Positions 1 through 5,682 of a stretch of DNA of 11,016 nucleotides are shown one piece after another. A program made the position numbers and the translations under genes. Below the pieces are notes generated by a model, which was given only the letters and a program-made list of their open reading frames with translations, did not search any database and was not told the DNA's origin. Location: assembly GCA_945877995.1 (NCBI GenBank), contig CAMDXD010000098.1:1-11016 (forward strand), given 5' to 3'. Within the stretch, counting starts at the first letter, position 1. Each line of letters begins with the position of its first letter. Origin of the DNA: Bordetella parapertussis (GTDB lineage: Bacteria > Pseudomonadota > Gammaproteobacteria > Burkholderiales > CAIKXV01).

Positions 1-21
1 CCATCCCCCATCCCCCATCCG
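1..21. repeat. Three tandem 7-bp units (CCATCCC)
   Basis: The window opens with CCATCCC at 1-7 and 8-14 and CCATCCG at 15-21, a head-to-tail heptamer with one mismatch in the last base. It lies just ahead of the ribosome binding site of the first gene and may continue to the left of the window. Copy number could vary by slipped-strand replication; no function is evident. Confidence 0.6.
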
Positions 22-39
22 CCAGACAAAGGACCTGCC

Positions 40-831
40 ATGCCCGTCATCGAAGTGACTGGACACGCCGTCGAATACCATCAGTGGGGTGGCCCGTCGG
101 GCAGCAGCCCGGAACTGGTCCTGATCCATTCGCTGCTGACCGATGCCAGCGTGTTCGAGGGCATTGCCCCGGTGCTCGCCAGGTCGCGCCGGGTGACCAC
201 GATCAACCTGCCCGGGTATGGCGCGAGTGCGGCTCGCCCGCTGGAGACCATCGCCGGCTATGCCGCGTTCCTGCGCGAGGCGATGGACGCACTGGCGCTG
301 CCGGTGACGGCCGACCTTTTCGCCAACGGTTTCGGTGCGTTCGTCGCGACGGTGTTCGCGCTCGACAACCCGGGCCGCATCCGCCGGCTGCTGGCCGCCG
401 ACGTCAATGCGGGCTTCCCGGAGGCCGGGCGCATCCCGTTCGGCATGATGGCCGGCAAGGTCACCGAGGGCGGCATGGAGACCGTCCTCGATGCTGCGAT
501 CGGCCGCATGTTCCCCGAACCGTTCCAGCAGGCCAACCCGGTCGTGGTCGCGGACCGCAAGCGGCGCCTGGCGACTGCCGACCCGGCTGCTTTCGCACGG
601 GCCTGCCGTGCGCTGGCGGCGCTCGACCTGGCCGACCGGCTGCCCGCGCTGACGGTCCCGACCTGGGTCCTGTGCGGCGAACTCGACCGCACGACGCCGC
701 CGGAACTGGCCGAGCGGATGGCGTCGCTGATTCCGGGTGCGACGTATGCTTCCATATCCGGCAGCGGCCACTGTCCGATGCTCGAACAACCCACGGCGCT
801 CGTCGCGCTGATCGAAGGAGCACTCGCATGA
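40..831 (+). CDS. Alpha/beta hydrolase fold protein, nucleophile serine replaced by glycine
   Basis: This 263-residue protein has the length and layout of a single-domain alpha/beta hydrolase resembling the enol-lactonase/esterase group. An N-terminal strand leads to the oxyanion region LIHSLLTDAS (about 28-37). The nucleophile elbow, normally G-x-S-x-G, reads A95-N-G97-F-G99. The acid D216 lies in CGELDRTTPP and the base H244 in GSGHCPMLEQP. Fold, acid and histidine are thus recognisable, but the catalytic serine is a glycine (codon GGT), so the usual esterase/lactonase chemistry is doubtful. It could be a pseudo-enzyme or use water or another residue. The start is set by AAAGGA at 28-33, six bases ahead of the ATG. 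Its stop overlaps the next start (ATGA), implying translational coupling. No promoter is visible, so it may belong to an operon entering from the left. The fold is sure; the function is not. Confidence 0.85.
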   Translation: MPVIEVTGHAVEYHQWGGPSGSSPELVLIHSLLTDASVFEGIAPVLARSRRVTTINLPGYGASAARPLETIAGYAAFLREAMDALALPVTADLFANGFGAFVATVFALDNPGRIRRLLAADVNAGFPEAGRIPFGMMAGKVTEGGMETVLDAAIGRMFPEPFQQANPVVVADRKRRLATADPAAFARACRALAALDLADRLPALTVPTWVLCGELDRTTPPELAERMASLIPGATYASISGSGHCPMLEQPTALVALIEGALA

Positions 832-1427
832 AAAGATTCATCCGTGTCACCGCCGTCCTGGCGCTGCTCTGCTGCACGGCGGCCGCATTCGCGCAGGCGT
901 CGCAGAACATCCGCATCCGGGCGACCATCACCGCGATCGACGGCGACGTGCTGTCGCTGAAATCGCGCGACGGTACCGCGCTGAGGGTGCGCATGACCGG
1001 GAAGACCACGGTGGCGACCGCGCGCGCACTGCAACTCGCCGACCTGCCGAAGAATGCATTCGTCGGCGTCACCGCGGTGAAGGGAGCCGACGGCGTGCTG
1101 GTCGCACGCGAGGTGCACACGATCCCGAAGACCGCGAACGAGGGCCATGCCGACTGGGACCTCGAACCGGGCGCGTCGATGACCAACGCGTATCTCGAAG
1201 CCAGCGTGCAGACCAGCAGCGGCAACGAGATCACGATGGTCTACAAGGGCGGCATGCAGCGCATCCGGGTGCCGGCCGGCACGCCGGTGGTGACCACCGA
1301 TCCGGCCGACCGGTCGGCGCTCGCGCCCGGCATCTACGTGTTCATGTCGGCCGAGGTGGGGCCTGACAACACGATCACCGCGCTGCGCATCCAGGCCGAG
1401 AAGGCCGGCGTGAAGCCGCCGCAGTAA
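828..1427 (+). CDS. Exported small beta-rich protein, DUF5666-like
   Basis: The 199-residue product begins with a clear Sec signal peptide: K2, R3 and R6, then a hydrophobic stretch 7-20, with cleavage predicted after A22 in AFA-Q. There is no lipobox, since the cysteines at 15-16 lack the preceding small residue. The mature part has two similar strand-rich halves. The first is RIRATITAIDGDVLSLKSRDG (from about 29), ending near EVHTIPK. The second follows the linker WDLEPGASMTNAYLEASV and contains GNEITMVYKGGMQRIRVPAGTPVV. Such repeats resemble DUF5666-type periplasmic proteins of unknown role. The ATG at 828 overlaps the stop of the upstream hydrolase gene. It is preceded by GAAGGAG at 814-820 at good spacing, so a longer in-frame reading upstream is unlikely. 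Export to the periplasm is well supported; no enzymatic motif is visible. Confidence 0.85.
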   Translation: MKRFIRVTAVLALLCCTAAAFAQASQNIRIRATITAIDGDVLSLKSRDGTALRVRMTGKTTVATARALQLADLPKNAFVGVTAVKGADGVLVAREVHTIPKTANEGHADWDLEPGASMTNAYLEASVQTSSGNEITMVYKGGMQRIRVPAGTPVVTTDPADRSALAPGIYVFMSAEVGPDNTITALRIQAEKAGVKPPQ

Positions 1428-1644
1428 CGCGACCCCCTTCTCCCGGAGCAGCACGGCCGCCGCCCCGGCCCGGGTTCTGGTCAGGGCCCGACCATGAGAT
1501 CTCTGCGACACGCTGGCCCAGCCTGGCGCAAGCAGCGCGCTCGCGCCGGAAACCCGCGCCAGCGGGGTCTTTCGTCCCCGTCCGCATGCGCGCGATTACA
1601 CTTGTGCCGGCGGCTACTGGGCGACTGGGCGGCGGAGTGACGGC
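1428..1644. other. 217-base intergenic gap, no gene seen
   Basis: No credible coding frame is seen here. It contains weak GC-rich inverted repeats, for example GGCGC at 1525-1529 with GCGCC at 1543-1547, and CCCGC at 1553-1557 with GCGGG at 1562-1566 around a GCCA loop. The latter is followed only by GTCTTTCGT, so it is at best a poor terminator. A TACACT at 1597-1602 resembles a -10 box, but no matching -35 box is convincing. Confidence 0.5.
1616..1631. repeat. Perfect 8-bp tandem duplication (ACTGGGCG x2)
   Basis: ACTGGGCG at 1616-1623 is directly repeated at 1624-1631, immediately ahead of the CGGAG ribosome binding site (1633-1637) of the membrane protein gene. It looks like a small slippage duplication in the 5' leader. 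Any effect on translation is speculative. Confidence 0.7.
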
Positions 1645-2127
1645 ATGAAGCGTTTCCTCAAACTGATGCACGAGATCGGCGGGATCGGCATGACCGGCGC
1701 GCTGGCCGCCCACCTGATCCTGGTATTGACCGCTCCGGACACCTCGCTTGCCGAGTACGCGGCGGTGCGCCAGTCCATCCTCGCGGTGTCGAAGTACCTG
1801 CTGCTGCCATCACTGCTGGTCGTGCTGTTGAGCGGCCTGCTCGCGATGGCCGTGCATTACCCGTTCTGCCAGGCGCGCTGGGTTTGGGCGAAGGCGCTCA
1901 CCGGCATCGGCCTGCTGGAAGGCACGCTGGTGACGGTGCAGGGCACCTCGCGTCGCGTGGCGGAACTGTCGGCCGGTGCGCTGGACGGGCAGGCGGATCC
2001 GGCGCTTATGGCTGAACTGCTGCGCACCGAATGGTTCGGCTTGTGGACGATCCTCGCGCTGTCGCTGCTCAACGTCGTGCTCGGCGTGCTGCGGCCGCGG
2101 CTCGGGCGTAATCCGGCCGCTGCCTGA
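1645..2127 (+). CDS. Four-helix inner-membrane protein, DUF2269-like
   Basis: This 160-residue protein has four hydrophobic segments: about 13-30 (MTGALAAHLILVLTA), 50-71 (YLLLPSLLVVLLSGLLAMAV), 81-99 (WAKALTGIGLLEGTLVTVQ) and 130-149 (FGLWTILALSLLNVVLGVL). Short loops, a basic N-terminus (K2, R3, K6) and a basic tail (RPRLGRN) suggest both ends are cytoplasmic. The pattern of an early MHEIGGIGMTG segment and an SGLL motif in helix 2 resembles DUF2269-type proteins, whose role is unknown. The ATG follows CGGAG (1633-1637) with seven bases between. It is convergent with the regulator gene, with five bases between the stop codons and no terminator hairpin there. It shows no obvious functional link to the catabolic cluster to the right. 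Membrane location is confident; the family name is tentative. Confidence 0.8.
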   Translation: MKRFLKLMHEIGGIGMTGALAAHLILVLTAPDTSLAEYAAVRQSILAVSKYLLLPSLLVVLLSGLLAMAVHYPFCQARWVWAKALTGIGLLEGTLVTVQGTSRRVAELSAGALDGQADPALMAELLRTEWFGLWTILALSLLNVVLGVLRPRLGRNPAAA

Positions 2128-2132
2128 TGCGC

Positions 2133-2813
2133 TCAGCCCTCGAACAGGTTCCGGTGCGCGCAGGTGAGGTGGGCGGTGACCGCCGCGCGTGCGGCGGCGG
2201 CATCGCGCGCCTTGAGCGCGGCGACGATGGCGCGATGCTGGCGCTGGTACTCCAGCCGCAGCGTCTCGGTGACGATCCGGTCGCGCAGCTTGCCGAACGC
2301 GGTCTGTTGTCGCGCGGCGTGGAACAGTTCGAAGATGCCGACGATCAATGCATTGTGGGCCGCCGCGGCCATCGCCTGGTGGAGCGCGGCATCCCACAGT
2401 TCGAACTCGCCGAGCGTCACCGCCGCTTCGGCGCGGTCGAGGCAGTGGTCCATGCGTTCGTAGTCGGCCGGGGTGGCGTTGACCACGATCAGTTCGACCG
2501 CGGCGGGCTCGATGCGCAGTCGCGCATCCATCAGTTCCCCGGGGCTCGCGCGGGCGACGGTCGGCAGGTCGGTCGGCGCCGGCGTCGGCACTGCCGAGAT
2601 GAAGGTGCCGCGCCCGACCTCGCGGCGGATGCGGCCTTCTGCCTCCAGGTCGGCCAGCGTCCGCCGGACCGCGTTGCGCGGCAGGGCGAAGCGCAGCGCG
2701 AACTCGCGCTCGGTTGGCAGCTTGCGGCCAGGGCCGTTGGCCGCGCCCGCCTGCGCGAGCACGAACGTGCGCAATTGGCGCGTCGAGGCTCGGTCAAGGA
2801 TGCGGGATGCCAT
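2133..2813 (-). CDS. GntR-family (FadR/FCD subfamily) transcriptional regulator
   Basis: The 226-residue protein has an N-terminal winged helix-turn-helix (about 10-75) with the GntR signature LPTEREFALRFALPRNAVRRTLADLEAEGRI compressed over 32-62, then the wing RREVGRGTFI. A C-terminal all-helical FCD domain (about 95-220) follows. Its likely metal/effector-site residues are present: D141 and H145 (LWDAALHQ), H193 (RQHRAIVAALKARD) and H215 (TAHL). FCD regulators usually bind small carboxylated metabolites, which release or alter DNA binding. The reading frame is open up to 2948, but the start at 2813 is chosen for two reasons: GntR domains begin about here, and a good promoter (TTGAAC-N17-TACTTT) ends only about ten bases upstream. 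That leaves a very short leader with only AGGA three bases from the ATG. It is divergent from the hydrolase/Bug cluster, which it probably controls. Confidence 0.9.
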   Translation of the reverse strand: MASRILDRASTRQLRTFVLAQAGAANGPGRKLPTEREFALRFALPRNAVRRTLADLEAEGRIRREVGRGTFISAVPTPAPTDLPTVARASPGELMDARLRIEPAAVELIVVNATPADYERMDHCLDRAEAAVTLGEFELWDAALHQAMAAAAHNALIVGIFELFHAARQQTAFGKLRDRIVTETLRLEYQRQHRAIVAALKARDAAAARAAVTAHLTCAHRNLFEG

Positions 2814-2823
2814 GGTCCTGCTG

Positions 2824-2852
2824 AAAGTAAACCAATGCGCCGATTGGTTCAA
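2824..2852 (-). promoter_or_regulatory. Predicted sigma70 promoter of the GntR regulator
   Basis: On the minus strand TTGAAC (2852-2847) and TACTTT (2829-2824) are separated by exactly 17 bases. The transcription start would fall near 2817, only a few bases before the ATG at 2813, so the message would be nearly leaderless. The spacer is almost entirely filled by the operator-like inverted repeat at 2830-2849, the classic position for repression. Confidence 0.6.
2830..2849. promoter_or_regulatory. Operator-like inverted repeat, site 1 (AACCAAT-N6-ATTGGTT)
   Basis: AACCAAT at 2830-2836 and ATTGGTT at 2843-2849 form perfect 7-bp arms around a 6-bp spacer. The site overlaps the -35 box and fills the spacer of the regulator's predicted promoter. 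A second site of the same outer geometry lies at 2965-2984. Such palindromes next to a GntR/FCD gene are commonly its own binding sites; the assignment to this regulator is inference. Confidence 0.65.
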
Positions 2853-2964
2853 TGCGGGCATATCCTGCAGTGCGGCAAATGTGGTGCACCGCAGCAAAAA
2901 AGGCCCTCGATCATCTAGGCAGCCTGCGTCCTGCCGACCAGGTGACATTGGTGCGGCAGTATCG

Positions 2965-2984
2965 AACCAAACCTGTTTCTGGTT
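2965..2984. promoter_or_regulatory. Operator-like inverted repeat, site 2 (AACCA-N10-TGGTT)
   Basis: AACCA at 2965-2969 and TGGTT at 2980-2984 have the same outer arms and the same total length (20 bp) as the site at 2830-2849; the inner bases differ. Its last two bases are the first two of the -35 box TTGACG (2983-2988) of the predicted cluster promoter. A bound regulator would therefore compete with, or contact, RNA polymerase there. It is probably a weaker site, because only five bases per arm match. Confidence 0.6.
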
Positions 2985-3012
2985 GACGGCCGGTCAGGGG
3001 CGCGGCTAGCAT
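2983..3012 (+). promoter_or_regulatory. Predicted sigma70 promoter of the hydrolase/Bug cluster
   Basis: TTGACG (2983-2988) and TAGCAT (3007-3012) are 18 bases apart, ahead of the hydrolase gene. The transcription start would lie near 3019, giving a leader of about 79 bases. The operator-like site 2 overlaps the -35 box. No closer match to the consensus was noticed between here and the ATG at 3098. Confidence 0.5.
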
Positions 3013-3097
3013 TCTCTGGCCTTGCGAGCGTCGGCGCGATCCCGTCCCGAGACAGTCGCCGAGCCATGCCGGGCCCGCCGGAGAGGAGACCGACACG

Positions 3098-4168
3098 ATG
3101 GCCGATTCACAACTGCAGTCCGCGCTGGCGCACTGGGCGCCGCGCCTGATCGCCAATGGCATTCCGCTGACCGACTTCCAGGACGTCACCGGCAGCCTCG
3201 CCTCCTGGAGCGACTGGTGCAAGGCATGGGTCGCCCGCGGCGACGTGCACGACGCGCTCGGCGAGGCCGACCTCGCCGCCGGGCACCGCCTGTCGGCCGG
3301 TGAGCACTTCTCGCGCGCCGCCGTCTGCCATCACTTTGCGAAGTTCGTGTTCGTCGACGACCTCGATCAGATGAAGTGGGCGCACATGAAGGCGGTGGCA
3401 TCGCGCGCGAAGGCGCTGCCGCTGATCGACCCGCCCGGCGAGCGGGTCGAGATTCCCTACATGGGTACCACGCTCAAGGGCGAGTTGCGCAAGCCGGCCG
3501 GCAGCGTGCGCCCGCCGGTGCTGGTGATGTGCATGGGTCTCGACTCGTGCAAGGAAGAGATGGACGCCTATGAGCGCAACTTCCTCGAGCGCGGCATCGC
3601 CACGCTGGCGTTCGATGGCCCGGGGCAGGGCGAGGCCGAGTACGCGTTCCCGATCCGCGGCGACTACGAAGTGCCGGTGAAGGCGGTGTTCGACTGGCTC
3701 GAGACGCGCAGCGACATCGACCATGGCCGTGCTGCACTCTGGGGCGTGTCGCTTGGCGGCTACTACGCGCCGCGCGCGGCTGCGTTCGAGAAGCGCGCGA
3801 AGGCCTGCATCGCATTGTCCGGTCCGTACAATATGGGTGCCAACTGGGACGGGCTGCCGGAACTCACCCGTCGTGCGTTCCAGGTGCGCGCCAAGTGCGC
3901 GACCCCCGAGGAAGGCCGCAAGGCGGCGCTCACGCTGTCGCTGGAAGGGCTCGCCTCGAAGATCACCTGTCCGCTGTTCATCGTCGCCGGCAAGCAGGAC
4001 CGTATCATCCCGTGGCATGACGCCGAGCGCCTCGCGCGCGAGGCCGGTGGCCCGGTCGAGCTGCTGATGGTCGAGGATGGCAACCACGTGGTGAACAACC
4101 GCGCGTACCGCTACCGCACGCAGACCGCCGACTGGATGGCGGCCTGCCTCGGGCTGCCGAAGCGGTAG
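3098..4168 (+). CDS. Alpha/beta hydrolase, 2,6-dihydroxypseudooxynicotine hydrolase-like (C-C bond hydrolase)
   Basis: The 356-residue protein has a helical N-terminal cap (about 1-110, including SAGEHFSRAAVCHHFAKFVF) followed by an alpha/beta hydrolase domain. The domain carries the full triad: S218 in W-G-V-S-L-G-G, D301 in AGKQDRIIP, and H330 in EDGNHVVNN. The motif FDGPGQGEAE (172-181) and the cap arrangement are typical of the group around 2,6-dihydroxypseudooxynicotine hydrolase and related DUF1100/dienelactone-hydrolase-like enzymes. Known members hydrolyse C-C bonds next to a keto group, or esters. Length and triad spacing fit that group well. There is no signal peptide, so it acts in the cytoplasm. 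GAGAGGAG (3081-3088) lies nine bases before the ATG. It is the first gene of the + strand cluster, behind the operator/promoter region shared with the GntR regulator, which suggests it carries out a key catabolic step. The exact substrate is unknown; a polyketide- or ester-directed role is the alternative. Confidence 0.88.
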   Translation: MADSQLQSALAHWAPRLIANGIPLTDFQDVTGSLASWSDWCKAWVARGDVHDALGEADLAAGHRLSAGEHFSRAAVCHHFAKFVFVDDLDQMKWAHMKAVASRAKALPLIDPPGERVEIPYMGTTLKGELRKPAGSVRPPVLVMCMGLDSCKEEMDAYERNFLERGIATLAFDGPGQGEAEYAFPIRGDYEVPVKAVFDWLETRSDIDHGRAALWGVSLGGYYAPRAAAFEKRAKACIALSGPYNMGANWDGLPELTRRAFQVRAKCATPEEGRKAALTLSLEGLASKITCPLFIVAGKQDRIIPWHDAERLAREAGGPVELLMVEDGNHVVNNRAYRYRTQTADWMAACLGLPKR

Positions 4169-4213
4169 CCCGCGCGTCCGATGCACCGGGCCGGCATGCC
4201 GACCCTTCGAACA

Positions 4214-4233
4214 GAGGCCGCCCGAGCGGCCCG
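4214..4233 (+). repeat. Hairpin repeat copy 1 (GGCCGC-CCGA-GCGGCC)
   Basis: A perfect 6-bp stem, GGCCGC (4216-4221) with GCGGCC (4226-4231), closes a CCGA tetraloop. The same 20-bp unit recurs at 4251-4270 with a compensatory change. It lies in the 123-base gap between the hydrolase and Bug receptor 1. No T-tract follows, so it is not a standard terminator. An RNA stability, translation-tuning or protein-binding role is possible. Confidence 0.65.
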
Positions 4234-4250
4234 AGCAGGATCCACAGTGC

Positions 4251-4270
4251 GAGGCTGCCCGAGCAGCCCG
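4251..4270 (+). repeat. Hairpin repeat copy 2 (GGCTGC-CCGA-GCAGCC)
   Basis: GGCTGC (4253-4258) pairs perfectly with GCAGCC (4263-4268) around the same CCGA tetraloop as copy 1. The only two differences from copy 1, C to T at 4256 and G to A at 4265, pair with each other, so the stem is preserved. It ends 21 bases before the Bug 1 start and ten bases before its ribosome binding site. Confidence 0.65.
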
Positions 4271-4291
4271 TCAAACGTCCCAGGAGATTTC

Positions 4292-5251
4292 ATGAACCGC
4301 TTGCTCGCAGGTGCCGCCGTTGCCGCCGCCGCCATGTCGCTGAATGCACAGGCCCAGGATTTCCCGAACCGCCCGGTGCGGATCGTCGTGCCCTTCTCCG
4401 CCGGCAGTGCGACCGACATCCTCGCGCGGGCGCTGGCTGTACGGCTGACGGAGGCCTGGGGCCACCAGGTGTTGTCCGACAACCGGCCGGGAGCGCTCGG
4501 CATCGTTGGCACCGACCTGATGCTCAAGGCCAACCCCGACGGCCACACGATCCTCATGGTGTCCTCCGGCCATGCGGCCAACGCGACGCTCGCTGCCAAA
4601 CTGCCGTTCGACACGGTGAAGGATTTCTCCGGCATCGCGCCGGTGGCCATCGTGCCGAACGTGCTGGTGGTGTCGCCCTCGTCCGGCGTGAAGTCGGTGC
4701 GCGACCTGGTCGAACTGGCGAAGAAGCGTCCGAACGGGCTGCTCTATGCATCGGCCGGTATCGGCAGTTCCACCCACCTGAATGGCGAAGTGGTGCGCGC
4801 CGCGCTCGGCATCCAGGCGCAGCACGTGCCGTTCAAGGGCGTGCCCGAGGGCCTGACCGACGTGATCGGCGGGCGCGTCGACTTCTTCATGGTGCCGCTG
4901 GTCGCCTCGCTCAGCCAGTTGAAGGCAGGCAAGCTGCTCGGCCTCGCAGTCGGCACCAACAAGCGCTCGTCGGTGCTGCCCGACCTGCCGGCGCTGGTCG
5001 AGAGCTATCCGAACGCCGGTTTCGACGGCTGGTTCGGCCTGCTGGCATCTTCGAAGACGCCGCGTGCGCTGGTCAACCGGCTGAACCGCGACGTGAACAA
5101 GGTGCTGTCGATGCCTGAAGTGCGCGAGCTTTTCCTGACCCAGGGCGCCGAGACGATGTCGATGAGCCCTGAGCAGTTCGACAAGTTCCTGGTCGCCGAG
5201 GTCGCGCGGCTGGGCAAGGTGGTGCGCGAGTCGGGCGCGAAGGCCGAGTAG
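4292..5251 (+). CDS. Bug/TctC-family periplasmic solute-binding protein (Bug 1)
   Basis: The 319-residue protein has a Sec signal peptide, MNRLLAGAAVAAAAMSLNAQA, cut after about residue 21. The mature protein opens with the family hallmark DFPNRPVRIVVPF, then the ligand loop SAGSATDILAR with D42, and the DNRPGALG loop. Later come the NPDGHTILM motif, the PFKGVPEGLTDVIGGRVDFF region and the C-terminal LPDLPALVES block. These are diagnostic of tripartite tricarboxylate transporter receptors (Bug fold), which bind small carboxylates or related molecules in the periplasm for a TctAB permease. The start is set by CAGGAG (4281-4286) five bases ahead of the ATG; in-frame upstream codons would destroy the signal peptide. 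The 123-base gap behind the hydrolase contains the twin hairpins. The canonical VPF and TD ligand-loop residues are intact. The ligand cannot be read from sequence. Confidence 0.92.
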   Translation: MNRLLAGAAVAAAAMSLNAQAQDFPNRPVRIVVPFSAGSATDILARALAVRLTEAWGHQVLSDNRPGALGIVGTDLMLKANPDGHTILMVSSGHAANATLAAKLPFDTVKDFSGIAPVAIVPNVLVVSPSSGVKSVRDLVELAKKRPNGLLYASAGIGSSTHLNGEVVRAALGIQAQHVPFKGVPEGLTDVIGGRVDFFMVPLVASLSQLKAGKLLGLAVGTNKRSSVLPDLPALVESYPNAGFDGWFGLLASSKTPRALVNRLNRDVNKVLSMPEVRELFLTQGAETMSMSPEQFDKFLVAEVARLGKVVRESGAKAE

Positions 5252-5286
5252 TCGGCAACATCCATTACAAGAAGGGGAACGCTTCC

Positions 5287-5682
5287 ATGAAGAAGGAACA
5301 CCTGCCCACCGGCGAGGCCCACAAGGGCCGCGCCTATTCGCCAGCCGTGATCACCGAGGGCGGGCGCATCGTCTGGCTCGCCGGCCAGACCGCGCTGACC
5401 GATGCCGATGGCAAGGATCTGTCCGGGAACTTCGAAGCGCAGGCCGAGCGCATCTTCGACCTGCTCGGGGCGACCATCGCGCGCGCCGGTGGCACGCTCG
5501 CCGACATGGTCACGATGACGGTGTTCATCAACGACCCGCGCAACGGCGACAGGTTCGTCGCGCTGCGCGGCAAGCGCTTCCCCGACGGAAAGTATCCAGC
5601 GAGTGCGCTGATCACCGTCTCGCACTTCGCGCGGCCCGGTCTGCTGATCGAGATCCAGGGCGTCGCCGTGGTGGCTGAATGA
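5287..5682 (+). CDS. RidA/YjgF/YER057c-family protein lacking the substrate arginine
   Basis: The 131-residue protein is a single RidA domain with the family landmarks GGRIVWLAGQTALTDADG (25-42), QAERIFDLLGATIARAGGTLADMVTMTVFI compressed over 52-81, and the closing IEIQGVAVV (121-129). True RidA imine/enamine deaminases bind the substrate carboxylate with an arginine in the motif P-A-R-S. Here the motif reads P104-A-S106-A, with serine at that place, while E122 is kept. It is therefore likely one of the RidA-like subfamilies without general 2-aminoacrylate deaminase activity; several of these sit in catabolic operons and act on a pathway-specific intermediate. The start is supported by GAAGGGGA at 5271-5278. 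It lies 35 bases behind Bug 1, and its stop overlaps the Bug 2 start (ATGA), so it is surely co-transcribed and coupled. It is cytoplasmic. Confidence 0.9.
   Translation: MKKEHLPTGEAHKGRAYSPAVITEGGRIVWLAGQTALTDADGKDLSGNFEAQAERIFDLLGATIARAGGTLADMVTMTVFINDPRNGDRFVALRGKRFPDGKYPASALITVSHFARPGLLIEIQGVAVVAE

Noticed and set aside
258..1511. Long minus-strand open frame (417 codons) opposite the first two genes
   Set aside because: It is arginine/histidine/alanine-rich, matches no family, and lies antisense to two well-supported genes with start signals; a typical shadow frame in GC-rich DNA.
1553..1575. Rho-independent terminator downstream of the exported-protein gene
   Set aside because: The stem is only 5 bp and the following GTCTTTCGT is not a T-tract; it lies about 125 bases after the stop codon.
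40..2127. Treating the first three genes as part of the regulated catabolic cluster
   Set aside because: They lie beyond the convergent regulator gene, have no operator-like site upstream, and show no functional link to the Bug/enzyme genes.
2127..2918. Plus-strand open frame of 263 codons over the GntR gene
   Set aside because: It is antisense to a regulator with intact wHTH and FCD motifs and its own promoter/operator; the product resembles no known family.
2937..2952. ACCA-N8-TGGT as a third operator between the two main sites
   Set aside because: The spacing is two bases shorter than in the two main sites, so it does not fit the same geometry; it could be a chance match or a weak half-site pair.
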